From Chrysochromulina parva (Eukaryota > Haptophyta > Prymnesiales > Chrysochromulinaceae): DNA of 17,636 nt. The notes below the pieces were generated by a model that was given only the letters and a program-made list of their open reading frames with translations, did not search any database and was not told where the DNA came from. Made by a program: the position numbers and the translations under genes. Below, piece after piece: positions 1 through 8,174 of the stretch. The stretch spans positions 1 to 17,636 of the forward strand of contig PJAB01001068.1 of assembly GCA_002887195.1 (NCBI GenBank). The letters are read 5' to 3'. Every line of letters starts with the position of its first letter. Position 1 is the stretch's first letter.

Positions 1-533
1 GTCGGAAAGTTGCACGCGACCACATCTACGTGCGCCTCGAGCACCGCGCCAAAGCGGTTGGCGAATTCGCGACGCAAGCCGTCTGAGTAGAGGGCATCAC
101 GGCAACGTTTACGCTCGCATTTTGGCAGCACGGTTGCGTCCTTGTCAGCGTGGACGGCGCCGCGCAGAAAGTCGCGCATTGCCCGCTTCACATTCGGTGG
201 GAAGAGTGGCCGCTTGCGCTTGTGCTGCACAACGTCAACAAACGTGCGCTTGTCTGCAGCCTGCGCCATCAACATCGCGTCCATGTTGTCCAAGCTCACA
301 TTCATGTGCTGCAGCGTGGCGGTCATGTCGTTTAGCGGCCCGCTATGACCGTCAAAGAAGAAGATGCGGAGCTGTCCGGCAGTTGCAGCGGTGAGGGCTG
401 GTAAGGCCGCATCAACGGGCGCCGCAAAGCTGGCCGGCGAGCACTGGCAGACGTTGCCAAGGCACGGCGTCGGCGGGAGGCATGGGGGTGGCGTCCAACG
501 GACGGCGCGCGAGAGTGCGTCGCCACTATCCAT
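1..533 (-). CDS. Unrecognised protein, N-terminal part (cut by left edge)
   Basis: An open frame on the minus strand starts at the ATG at 533 and runs without a stop off the left edge, giving 177 residues. I do not recognise the family. The first ~45 residues are rich in Pro and Cys (PPPCLPPTPCLGNVCQC). A more ordinary, probably folded part follows, with LRIFFFDGHSGPLNDM near residue 55 and FANRFGAVLEAHVDVVACNFP just before the edge. The alternation of hydrophobic and charged residues and the normal Met, Asn and Phe content look like real protein rather than the Arg/Ala-rich shadow frames common in this GC-rich DNA. The frame stays open upstream of 533 but has no ATG there, so 533 is the first possible start without a further exon. 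It is divergent from the PH-domain gene, 243 bp away. The product could be an enzyme with a Rossmann-like strand (VDVVACNFP), but that is only an impression. Confidence 0.55.
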   Translation of the reverse strand, partial: MDSGDALSRAVRWTPPPCLPPTPCLGNVCQCSPASFAAPVDAALPALTAATAGQLRIFFFDGHSGPLNDMTATLQHMNVSLDNMDAMLMAQAADKRTFVDVVQHKRKRPLFPPNVKRAMRDFLRGAVHADKDATVLPKCERKRCRDALYSDGLRREFANRFGAVLEAHVDVVACNFP

Positions 534-776
534 GGGTCCGTGGGCTCTGCGGTCTTCTTCTCCCACTTTTGATGCGCATTTTGCTCGAAGTTCCACGCAT
601 GCAACGAGGTTCGGGAGGGCACCGTTCAGTTGTTTGTGGGCGGCACTGCGGAAGCGCCCGGAACGACGCCAACTTCTGTTTCGGCCGCAAAGAGGAAAGG
701 CGACGCCGGGCGGCGCGCGCCACACCCGTCGGCTCGCCGCGGCCTCTGTGACCAGTTCATTGGCCACTTTGCCAAG

Positions 777-1829
777 ATGGAGTCTCAAGTCGATCTGCAG
801 ACACTGTTGCAAGCTCGGCAGGGCTACCTTTGGAAGCTCGGTGGGGGGCAGGAGACGGGATCCAAGTGGAACCGCAGATGGTTTGTGCTGCGGGACAATG
901 TGCTCATGTATTTCCAGGCGCCGCGAGATTTTCTCGGCTTTCGCGACAAGCCCAATGGGGTGGTGCTCCTCGACGAAGCGAACATCCGGCCCCGTGATGA
1001 GAAGTCGGCGCGCCCATTCACGTTCGTCTTGTCCCACGCTGGAGGCGAGAGCGTGGTGCTAGCTGCGGAGAGCGAAAAAGAGATGCACGAGTGGATGCAG
1101 GCCGTCAGGACCTCGCGGATGTGCGTCTCCGACCATGCGGCGGCAGGCATGCTGGAGGAAGCGCGCCGCGACTCCGCCGAAGCGGACCTGGAGAATGCCC
1201 GGGCCAAGCGGTCGGACCCGGAGAAGGAGCTCGCGCAGATCGAGAAGGAGCTCGAGGAAGTGCAGGCCGAGCATCGGCAGCTGGAGGCGGAGAAGGACTC
1301 CGCCGAGAAGCAGCTCAAGGAGCTGATGGCACGCTTCAAGCTGCGCAAGGCGCTGCTGCACTGGCGGCACCGCAAACTGACGCTCTCGTTCCGATCTCTC
1401 GTGACCATGGTGTTCCGCACGCGCATCGAGGAGGCGAAGCGTCTCAAAGGCGACTCCGAGCGCAAGATCGGCATGATGGGAGTGGAGATGCAAAAGATCG
1501 TGGCCGACCGCCTAAAGGCGGAGGCGGCGAAGCGCAAGTCGGATGAGATGCTCTCCAAGGAGCTCCTCCTCAAAAAGGATGGCGAGATGGAGCTACGGGA
1601 TGCGCAGCGGCAGCTAGCGGCCGACCAAGAGCGAGCCGAGGCGGCCGCGCGCCGTGTGGCGGCCCTGCAGGCGCAGGGCGCCGGCGCCACGCTGGGCGTG
1701 CGCGAGAAGGACGACGTGCTCAGGCTGATGGAGGAGATGCACGACTTGTCGGCGCAGACCGACAAGCTGACGCTCAGTCTGAAGCGCCGCGTGGGCAACT
1801 CCGCCGCGGCCGACGCCGTCGCCGAGTAA
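777..1829 (+). CDS. PH-domain coiled-coil protein
   Basis: This 350-residue protein starts at the first in-frame ATG, in the strong context gccaagATGG. Residues ~15-114 form a pleckstrin homology domain: it opens with GYLWKLGG, continues through KWNRRWFVLRDNVLMYFQ, and ends with the C-terminal helix EMHEWMQAVRTS containing the near-invariant Trp. The basic residues K20, K30, R33 and R34 lie where phosphoinositide-binding PH domains carry their K...(K/R)xR motif, so membrane lipid binding is plausible. Residues ~125-345 are a long, highly charged Glu/Lys/Arg heptad-rich coiled coil (KELAQIEKELEEVQAEH and similar), broken near residues 185-215 by a basic, tryptophan-containing patch. The role is probably as a membrane-recruited scaffold, but the partner cannot be told from sequence. 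No introns are needed. The HAD phosphatase gene follows on the same strand after 124 bp. Confidence 0.88.
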   Translation: MESQVDLQTLLQARQGYLWKLGGGQETGSKWNRRWFVLRDNVLMYFQAPRDFLGFRDKPNGVVLLDEANIRPRDEKSARPFTFVLSHAGGESVVLAAESEKEMHEWMQAVRTSRMCVSDHAAAGMLEEARRDSAEADLENARAKRSDPEKELAQIEKELEEVQAEHRQLEAEKDSAEKQLKELMARFKLRKALLHWRHRKLTLSFRSLVTMVFRTRIEEAKRLKGDSERKIGMMGVEMQKIVADRLKAEAAKRKSDEMLSKELLLKKDGEMELRDAQRQLAADQERAEAAARRVAALQAQGAGATLGVREKDDVLRLMEEMHDLSAQTDKLTLSLKRRVGNSAAADAVAE

Positions 1830-1953
1830 GCGCTTTGTTCGTGTACTGCATTATATGTTTGTAGCGTGGAACGAGAGGCTCTGATTCCCGCTTCCTACTT
1901 CCATCTCGAAAATCTTCACGACACCGCACAGGCTCTTCACACTTTGCGCGACG

Positions 1954-2907
1954 ATGTCAAGAGCGCACGTGGTCCTGCTGACCCGGCTCGTGACGCTGAG
2001 CTACTGCTCGACAGTGACCGCTAGGACATTTACGCTCATCACGTTCGACGTCGATGGCACTCTCGTCAAAGGCTCGGGACAGGCATCAGATGCCTCCGCG
2101 CATGCGAGGGCGTTTGCTCACGCTGTGGGCGCCATCCTCGGCAACGGATCGCCCACGCCGCTGCCGGCCGAGGTGATCCCCCGTGAGAGCTACCACGGCA
2201 GCACCGATGGCTTGATTTCACTCCGCCTCGCCAAAGTCGTCTTGGGCGTACAGCCCGACGAGGCGGCACCGCAGCTGCCTGCGATCTTCGAGTCCATGTA
2301 CCACTACTGTGCTGAGCTCAGCGACGACGAGATGACGCGTGGCATTGAGCTACTGCCAGGCGTGCTCGAGACTCTCCGCACGCTCGCCGCACGCGATGAC
2401 GTGATCTGCGGCCTGGTGACTGGCAACGTCGAAGGAATCGCACGCAAGAAGATGCGCGCGGTCGGCATCATGGCGACCGGCGCCCTCGCCCGTGCGGCCG
2501 AGGAGCAGACGTGGGCCGGCGAGGACGATTGCGCCTTCTTGGGCGGGTTCGGCAGCGACTTCTGCAGCGCGGATCTCTCCGATCCGGCACGCAACCATCT
2601 CGACAGGGGCGAGCAAATCGCCATCGCGGTGCGTCGCTGTCTCACGCTGTTGCCCGAAGGTGCCACGTTGGCGCGTGTCGTGCATGTCGGCGATGCACCG
2701 TCCGACATCCTGGCGGCCAAGTATTGCGCCGACGCGGCGCGCGTGCCGCCTGGGACGATCGTCGGGTGTGTGGGGGTGGCGACGGGCTCGTACACGGCCG
2801 AGACGCTCGCCAAGCTGTGCGGAGAGCCGCGCCCAGGGGTGTGGGAGCCCGTGGTGCTTGAGCGCGGGCTCGCCGATCCGTGCTTCGTGCAAGCGTGTGG
2901 CGTGTGA
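1954..2907 (+). CDS. HAD-superfamily phosphatase, phosphoglycolate-phosphatase-like
   Basis: This is a 317-residue haloacid-dehalogenase hydrolase, a Mg-dependent phosphatase using an Asp nucleophile. All four HAD motifs are visible: motif I FDVDGTLV with Asp32 and Asp34; motif II VTGN with Thr156; motif III Lys165/Lys166; and motif IV HVGDAPSD with Asp247 and Asp251. Residues ~45-130 between motifs I and II are helical and fit a C1-type cap, as in phosphoglycolate phosphatase and beta-phosphoglucomutase relatives. The substrate cannot be assigned. An insertion of about 45 residues (180-225) separates motif III from motif IV. Residues 1-23 are hydrophobic with a basic start (MSRAHVVLLTRLVTL) and could be a signal peptide or the start of an organelle-targeting sequence. 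The gene is intronless; its 3' end faces the Sec1/Munc18 gene. Confidence 0.9.
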   Translation: MSRAHVVLLTRLVTLSYCSTVTARTFTLITFDVDGTLVKGSGQASDASAHARAFAHAVGAILGNGSPTPLPAEVIPRESYHGSTDGLISLRLAKVVLGVQPDEAAPQLPAIFESMYHYCAELSDDEMTRGIELLPGVLETLRTLAARDDVICGLVTGNVEGIARKKMRAVGIMATGALARAAEEQTWAGEDDCAFLGGFGSDFCSADLSDPARNHLDRGEQIAIAVRRCLTLLPEGATLARVVHVGDAPSDILAAKYCADAARVPPGTIVGCVGVATGSYTAETLAKLCGEPRPGVWEPVVLERGLADPCFVQACGV

Positions 2908-2958
2908 GGAGGATCCGCGATCTTTGTTTCAATAGATTAGCCATTGCACCCGACTTCA

Positions 2959-3022
2959 GCGCCTCCGCGATGGCCTACGTTCTGGACTTTGCGCCTCCGC
3001 GATGGCCTACGTTCTGGACTTT
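2959..3022. repeat. 32-bp tandem duplication
   Basis: Two exact adjacent copies of a 32-bp unit beginning gcgcctccgcgatggcctac lie at 2959-2990 and 2991-3022. They sit in the short gap between the convergent HAD and Sec1/Munc18 genes. The identity suggests a recent slippage or duplication event. Confidence 0.95.
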
Positions 3023-3096
3023 TAGATATTAGAACCGCCCCGGCCGTCGCGTCGATGGCTCGAACAGTCTACACCGTACACGTGTCGCCTCTTGGG

Positions 3097-5991
3097 TCAG
3101 AAGCTGAGCAAGCCGGCGGCGTCGGATGCGGGCGCCATGGGCGCGGCGCCCATCTGCTGCAGCGCGCGCACGTATTGGAGCGGCGTGAGGAGCGCAGTGC
3201 ACCCAAAGCCCACCTCGTCGCCCGCCTCGTGCGCACAGCGCAGCTCCGCGTGGCTGGCGCCTCCGAGCATGAAGACCATGAGGCGTGGCGGCGCGGCGGG
3301 CGCGCGCGTCTTGTCGCCGGCGCCGTCTTGGGCGCCGGCGAGGAGGCTGACGGCGGCGCCCGCGACGGCGCCGCCCGCCGCCGAGCGCCGCCGGAAGGCC
3401 CAGCTGCCGACGAGCTCGGAACGAGGAGAGGCGAGGGCTCGTTCAAACGGGTCGGCCACATGCTCCTCCGCATCGTCGCCGTCGACGAAGGGGTACCGGT
3501 CGAGCGGCAGGGTGCCGCCCAAGGCATGCTGCAGCAAGGGCGCGAGCACGGGCGTGTGCCGTCGCAGCTCGACGACTCGTTCCACAGCAGCTCGATCCAA
3601 ATCGGGCGACGGCTCGACCGCTGTGGGGGGGGTGCCCGCGACAGCGCTCCACTCGGGGAGCGCGCCCTCGCCGTGCCAGCCGCTTTGGCGCGGCGGATGC
3701 AGCGGCAGGCCCAGGTACGCTAAGGCACGCTGCACGGACAGCACGGCCGTCGCAGGCAGCCGTGCCGCTCGGGCAGCGTCGGCGAGCTCGAGGTCGCTCG
3801 GAGTGCGACAGACCGCCAGCAGCGCGAGCAGCCTCAACCGCTCCCCGAGGGCACGTTCTTCCTCGAGAGCGGCCTCCTCTTGCTCGGCCTCGGCGTCCCC
3901 AAGCTGACGAAGCTGACGAAGCTGACGAAGCTCAGACGCCTCCTCGACCTCGGCCTCGGCGGCCGCCGTCGCGCCCAGAGGTGGGCGCCGTACTGAGCGC
4001 TCGTCCCCGCGCGCAGCCCCCGCCGCGTGGAGCTCCCCCGCCAGATCGGGAGCTCCGCCGTCAGATCGGGAGCTCCCGCGTCGAGATAGCAAGGGCGGCG
4101 GCGGAAGCCTGTCAACGGCCGCCGTGCTGGGCGCGGCAGCGGCCGCCCCTCTCGCCACTCCGGGCTGCTGCTGCTGCTGCCTCTGCTGCTGCTGCTGCTG
4201 CTGCTCGGCGCGCAGCACGCCGAGCCGCTCGGTGACGCAGCTGAGGACCTCGCCATGGCGCAGGACCGTCCCATCCGCGCGCCGGCCGGTGGCCAGGTCC
4301 TGCTCCAGCGAGAGCTGCTGGTAGAGCGGCGTCGTCTTGGGCGTCGTGGCGCTCCCGTCAGCGCTCAGTAGGCAGAGCTGAGGTTTCCGGAGGAGGAGGG
4401 AGAGTGAGTGCGTGATGGAAGGCGCAATCAGAGGCCATCCGATCTCGTCCGATCTCGTCCGATCTCGTCCGATCTCGTCCATCAGAGGTCATCGGAGGTC
4501 ATCGGAGGTCATCGGAGGCAATCAGGGGCAATTAACGCTCCCGACGCACCTGAAGAGCTCGGATGAGCTCCTGCTGGGTTTGAATCTGCTCATGGCGCCG
4601 ACGGTAGCTCAGGCCGAGTTGCATGCGCGCTGCCTCCTGCCGCATCGCGTCGCTCATCATCTTGTCGTCCTGCTGCTGGCGCGCCACGATTGCATGCTCG
4701 GCCTGGAAGCGTAGCAGGTGCTGCCTCACCTGTGGGGAAGGAGGATGAGCGCCGTGGTGAGCACTTGCATGCGTGACGGGCCTGGAAGCGTAGCAGGTGC
4801 TTCCTCACCTCCTCGCCCGCCTCTTCGAAGGGGCGATGGCGGAGATCGGCCCAGATTGGATCTGAATCGAGCAGCAGCACCTCGCGGCACGGCGGCCCCT
4901 CCGAAACGGCTGCTCGGTACGACGCGGCCGTTACGGAGGATGCCGAGCCCCTCGCCGAGCGCCTCGAGGCTGAAGTCGATGAGCAACGGGGTGATCGGGT
5001 CGAGCGAACGCTCCAAGATGAGCAGCGTGCCGCGCCGTCCCGAGCGCTTGGCGCCGCCGGCGGGCCCCGAGGCGCTCGGGACGGCGCTCCGAACTGGGCA
5101 GGCGTCGCTCGCGACGGCGCTCGGCGTGGCCGGCTCAGCCGCGTGCGCCGTGCCGGGCGCCGTGCCGCCGGGCGCCGTGCCGGGCGCCGCCGCGGCAGCG
5201 CCGGCGGCCTGCGTCGGCGGCGCTGGCGGCGCGGCGGCGGCGAGCGCCTCGAGCTCGGCGGAGAGGAGCTGCGCAAAGGTCTTGCACACCGGGTGCGACG
5301 CCGCGTAGCGGACCCGCGGCAGCGGCAGCGGCGAAGACGCGTACACTGTCGCGAGCTGCTCGGCAAGCACTTGCAGTGCCTCCTCGCGCGCGCTCGCACC
5401 TGATGAGGGAGGCAATCAGTATGCAATCAGCATGCAATCAGCATGCAATCAGCATGCAAGCACTTGCAGTGCCTCCTCGCGCGCGCTCGCACTCGATGGG
5501 CCGTAGAGCGCGTCGAGAGCGTGCGGCGCGTCGAGCGAGAAGGCGGTGCGCCGGAGCGGTAGGAATTGCAGGTTCAGCTCGCGCAGCGTCGCGATGCGCC
5601 CGAGCACGGGCGACTTGCGGATGAGAGCGAGCAGCGCGTCGGGCAGCCGGCGCGAGAAGATGAAGTGCACCGAGCCGCCGTAGGCAGCCGGTGAGGCAGG
5701 CGCGTAGTCGGCGAGCGCGCCCTCGAGTGAGTGGACCGTCGGCTCCAAGAAGTAGATCGCATCCATCGAAGGCGCGAGCCCGGGCGGCGCACGTGCCTCG
5801 CGCGGCGAGTGCACGAGCTCGACGAGCGTCACACTCGGGGCCTCGTCAAGCAACTCGCTCATGCGCACCCCATGCGAGAGCACGCGCAGCGTCGTTTGAT
5901 CGACGAGCAGCGCTGCGTGCGGCGAGCGCAGCGCGGGCGACGTGAGCATCGCGGTGAGCTGCGAACGGACCGCGCGGCGCAGGTCAGTCAT
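3097..5991 (-). CDS. Sec1/Munc18 (SM) family protein, syntaxin-binding
   Basis: SM proteins clasp syntaxin-type SNAREs and drive vesicle fusion. The model joins 5991-5493, 5399-4935, 4909-4809, 4729-4550 and 4377-3097, a total of 2526 nt in frame, or 841 residues. Domain 1 matches Sec1/Munc18: YFLEPTVHSLEGALADY, then FLPLRRTAFSLD. Later landmarks are LLILERSLDPITPLL (residues ~292-306), WADLRH (~341-346), LYQQLSLEQDLATG (~433-446) and RLMVFMLGGASHAELR (~780-795), all conserved SM signatures. The pattern is nearest to the exocytic Sec1/Munc18 branch rather than Vps33, but that is a judgement by eye. The protein is longer than typical members (~600-700) because of an Ala/Pro/Gly linker (~218-291), a polyGln tract (~474-486) and Arg/Ala-rich low complexity in the C-terminal half. 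Three introns are clear. A fourth gap of only 25 nt is needed to keep frame and may instead be a sequence error. Confidence 0.87.
3902..3934. repeat. 9-bp coding microsatellite in the SM gene
   Basis: Nearly four copies of agctgacga are translated on the minus strand as a repeated Leu-Arg-Gln (LRQLRQLRQL). The 9-bp period keeps the frame. It lies in the low-complexity C-terminal half of the Sec1/Munc18 protein. Confidence 0.85.
4030..4089. repeat. 20-bp tandem repeat, three copies, in SM coding sequence
   Basis: Three adjacent 20-bp units start at 4030, 4050 and 4070, each beginning gagctcc; the first two are near-identical (gagctccSccgYcagatcgg) and the third is diverged in its second half. 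Twenty is not a multiple of three, so the repeat is read in all three frames within the last SM exon, giving unrelated peptides (SSRSDGGAPDLAGEL). It looks like a recent insertion tolerated in a disordered linker. Confidence 0.85.
4161..4206. repeat. CTG/CAG trinucleotide tract (polyGln)
   Basis: An interrupted run of ctg triplets on the plus strand reads as CAG on the coding strand and encodes polyglutamine with a single Arg interruption in the Sec1/Munc18 protein (residues ~474-486). Confidence 0.9.
4378..4549 (-). other. Intron 3 of the SM gene, filled with 10-bp repeats
   Basis: This is a 172-nt intron with donor cag|GTGCGT and acceptor cctCAG|ctctgc, phase 0; it joins QQELIRALQ to LCLLSADGSATT. 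Most of it is 10-bp tandem repeats: on the plus strand, four exact copies of gatctcgtcc (4441-4480) followed by four to five copies of atcggaggtc-type units (4481-4530). A pyrimidine-rich stretch precedes the acceptor. The frame stays open through the 3' part of the intron, so a naive gene call would wrongly start the downstream exon inside it. Confidence 0.85.
4730..4808 (-). other. Intron 2 of the SM gene, starting with a copy of the next exon
   Basis: A 79-nt intron, donor gaggag|GTGAGG and acceptor ccccacAG|gtgagg, phase 0. Removing it joins FEEAGEE to VRQHLLRFQAEHA, the expected SM sequence. The first 30 nt of the intron repeat the first 30 nt of the following exon with one mismatch (gtgaggMagcacctgctacg onward), and weaker similarity continues to a shared gcatgcaa. 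The remaining ~45 nt end in a pyrimidine-rich tract. Confidence 0.88.
4910..4934 (-). other. 25-nt frame-restoring gap in the SM gene (mini-intron or indel)
   Basis: Upstream the SM frame reads LLIDFSLEALGEGLGIL; downstream the conserved EVLLLDSDPIWADLRH is in another frame. The only GT...AG interval I found that reconnects them is this 25-nt segment (ctcc|GTAACG...GAGCAG|ccgtt). That is far shorter than the other introns here. A single-base sequencing or assembly error, or a true frameshift in the gene, would explain the break equally well. Confidence 0.4.
5400..5492 (-). other. Intron 1 of the SM gene: duplicated exon start plus 11-bp repeats
   Basis: A 93-nt intron with donor tcga|GTGCGAG and acceptor cctcatCAG|gtgcgag, phase 1; removing it gives the continuous GPSSASAREEALQVLAEQ. 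The first 37 nt are identical to the first 37 nt of the following exon (5399-5363). Then come four tandem copies of an 11-mer (atgctgattgc three times, atactgattgc once; 5455-5412), and a 12-nt end ctccctcatcag. Without splicing, translation stops at a tga just inside the 11-mer block. Confidence 0.92.
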
Positions 5992-6922
5992 CGTCGCTTC
6001 ACACAGTCCTCAGTTGTGCGGCCTCGTGCAGTGCGACGACGTTGCTCTACGGTTGAATGAGGTGTCAAGTCTGGCGATTTGAACCGGATGGGCTTCACGA
6101 GATGCGGCGGGGCGCCTGCATTGAGTTCGCGGCACTTGCCCGGCGAGAGAGAGGCTGACGCTGCGCCGCGTGCGAGGCACCGAAACGAGGGGTACAAATA
6201 TCGGAATGTGGTTACATCTGGACATTCTTGCGCTCGGGGCAATGTCGTAACGAATGATCTTCGGAGACGTGCGACTATTGCTGGTTGAAAACTAATCCAA
6301 GACCCCGTCACTGAGCCTTTGCGCCGGTGATCATTTTTGTGAACATAATTATCATTCCTGTATCCTGAACCGTCTCTCAGCAGGGCAACATCACCTTTGC
6401 AACGCTCCTTACCGCGCTTTGTCGCGGTCCTAACATAGGACCTAAGTCCTAACTTTGAAGGGTCGATGCAAACCAAGGAGCAAGGCGGCCCGCGCGAGCG
6501 GTTGCTCTAGATGCTGGTGCGACTGCACAGTCGACCGTGCCTGGACCTGACGTGATCACAGCTTTCCTCTTTCGGGCGTCGCGCTTGCACGCGCCGCCGT
6601 CAGAAGCCGCAATCGCGAGGGTCGCTGCCTATCTGTCTTTGCGCCGAACGCAAGGAGGAAGAGCTCGGACGCCTGTCGCCTGAGGGGTCTCGACGGACCG
6701 CGTTCCTAAACGCTAAAGGAAACCGGATACCCTGACCGGATAAAGCTAAACTCTCCCTTTGTGAGTGACTTCATGATCTTCCCCCCCCCTTTCTGCCGGG
6801 GACACGACGGGGCATCAAACTTGGCAAGTCATCAAGAAGGACACACTTTGCCACGTGTGTGACCCACTCCAGCCCGAGCATCTCGTCGAGCTGCCCGACT
6901 GCAGCCTGCCTGACGTGTGCCA
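5992..6922. other. Gene-free spacer between divergent SM and prohibitin-2 genes
   Basis: About 930 bp without a convincing coding frame; short open frames here are Arg-rich or mixed and match nothing. It must hold both promoters. Base composition is visibly less GC-rich than the flanking genes around 6280-6380 (for example gtgaacataattatcattcc). Contents seen are a perfect 7-bp hairpin at 6426-6442, a C9-10 run near 6780-6790, and an ATAAAG-like element near 6740 that might serve the prohibitin gene. I found no tRNA, snRNA or transposon signature by eye. Confidence 0.5.
6426..6442. repeat. Perfect 7-bp inverted repeat with 3-nt loop
   Basis: ggtccta and taggacc flank the loop aca, and a further partial copy (aagtcctaac) follows at once. 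It lies in the spacer between the SM and prohibitin-2 genes. Function unknown; it could be structured RNA or a factor site. Confidence 0.6.
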
Positions 6923-7897
6923 ATGGAGAAGTTGCGTGAAGTGCTGACGAAAATGGCCGGCGCGGTCGGCCCGGCTGCCAGCAGCACGGTCGGCAAGCTC
7001 GCGGGCGTTGGTGTGGTCGGCACCACGGCGCTGGCGTACGGCGGCTCGAGCTGCCTGTACAACGTGGAGGGTGGCCACCGCGCGGTCATGTTCCATCGCT
7101 TCGGCGGCGTGCAGCAGAGCGTCAAGGGCGAGGGTACGCACCTGCTCGTGCCCTGGTTCATGAAGCCGATCATCTACGACGTTCGCGCCAAGCCGCGCAT
7201 GATCCAGTCGGTGACTGGCAGCAAAGATCTGCAGATGGTCAACATCACGCTCCGCGTGCTCTCGCGCCCGGACGTGATCTATCTGCCCAAGATCTACCGC
7301 GAGCTGGGCACCGACTACGACGAGCGCGTGCTCCCATCCATCGTCAACGAGACGCTCAAGGCGGTGGTGGCGAAGTACAATGCGGGTCAGCTGATCACCA
7401 TGCGTGAGGCTGTGAGCCGCAGCATCCGCGACATGTTGATGCAGCGCGCGACGGAGTTCAACCTGATCCTGGATGACGTGTCGATAACGCACCTCTCCTT
7501 TGGCAAGGAGTACACGGCCGCTGTTGAGGCGAAGCAGGTCGCGCAGCAGGAGGCTGAGCGTGCCAAGTTCGTAGTCGACAAGGCGATTCAGGAGAAGCGC
7601 TCGGTGATCGTCAAGGCGCAGGGAGAGGCGAAGTCGGCGCAGCTCATTGGTGACGCGGTGCGCGACAACCCAGGTTTCCTGCAGCTGCGAAGGCTCGAGG
7701 CGGCGCGTGAGATCGCTGGCACGCTCTCGAAGTCGACCAACAAGCTCTACCTCGACAGTGCCTCGCTGTTGCTCGACGTGCAGAACGACGGCAACACGAT
7801 GAACCTCAAAGCCTTCGGCAAGGGGGATCCGACCCCGAAGGTGGTCGCAGTGGAGCCCGCGGAGAGCCCGACGAAGGACGAGAGCGTTAAAGAGTGA
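6923..7897 (+). CDS. PHB2: Prohibitin-2, mitochondrial inner-membrane scaffold
   Basis: A 324-residue SPFH/prohibitin family protein. Prohibitin-1 and -2 form ring-shaped complexes in the mitochondrial inner membrane that stabilise proteases and respiratory assembly. Near-invariant PHB2 stretches are visible: PIIYDVRAKPR, TGSKDLQMVNITLRVLSRP, DERVLPSIVNETLKAVVAK, LILDDVSITHLSFGKEYTAA and EAKQVAQQEAERAKF. A single weakly hydrophobic N-terminal segment (~residues 23-42, GKLAGVGVVGTTALAYGG) acts as the membrane anchor. A coiled coil (~residues 185-245) follows the SPFH domain. Length fits the family, with a slightly extended acidic C-terminus (EPAESPTKDESVKE). I chose the ATG at 6923 (gtgccaATGG). 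No introns. It converges on the capping-protein gene across 277 bp. Confidence 0.97.
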   Translation: MEKLREVLTKMAGAVGPAASSTVGKLAGVGVVGTTALAYGGSSCLYNVEGGHRAVMFHRFGGVQQSVKGEGTHLLVPWFMKPIIYDVRAKPRMIQSVTGSKDLQMVNITLRVLSRPDVIYLPKIYRELGTDYDERVLPSIVNETLKAVVAKYNAGQLITMREAVSRSIRDMLMQRATEFNLILDDVSITHLSFGKEYTAAVEAKQVAQQEAERAKFVVDKAIQEKRSVIVKAQGEAKSAQLIGDAVRDNPGFLQLRRLEAAREIAGTLSKSTNKLYLDSASLLLDVQNDGNTMNLKAFGKGDPTPKVVAVEPAESPTKDESVKE

Positions 7898-8174
7898 TGG
7901 GAGGGAGAGAGCCAGGACCTTGGCATGCGATGATGGACGGACGCGGTTTGGTCGAGACCTGTGCTGCGCGGCGGGCGGCGCCCGGGCTCAGAGGCGGTGC
8001 TAGTCGTGCTGACACCTAAGGTCTTGGCATGCTCAAAACACCATACCACACAACGATCTAGAATAGGAAACGAAAATAGTGTCAGAGAACTTCAAGAGAG
8101 ACAAAGTCCGCGCTCCTGACGAGTGACGTTTTGATGACTTGGCCACTCGGCTCGCGCGTGCGCGTGCACCTCGC

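Noticed and set aside
824..1798. Long minus-strand open frame opposite the PH-domain gene
   Set aside because: It is a Ser/Arg-rich antisense shadow of a clear PH plus coiled-coil coding sequence; no domain is visible.
6075..6085. B-box-like ggttcaaatcg on the minus strand, possible tRNA
   Set aside because: The flanking bases do not form a T-stem and no acceptor stem or A box could be found.
6079..6288. Short plus-strand open frame in the SM/prohibitin spacer
   Set aside because: Arg/Ala-rich, no recognisable motif, and no ATG context or composition that sets it apart from chance.
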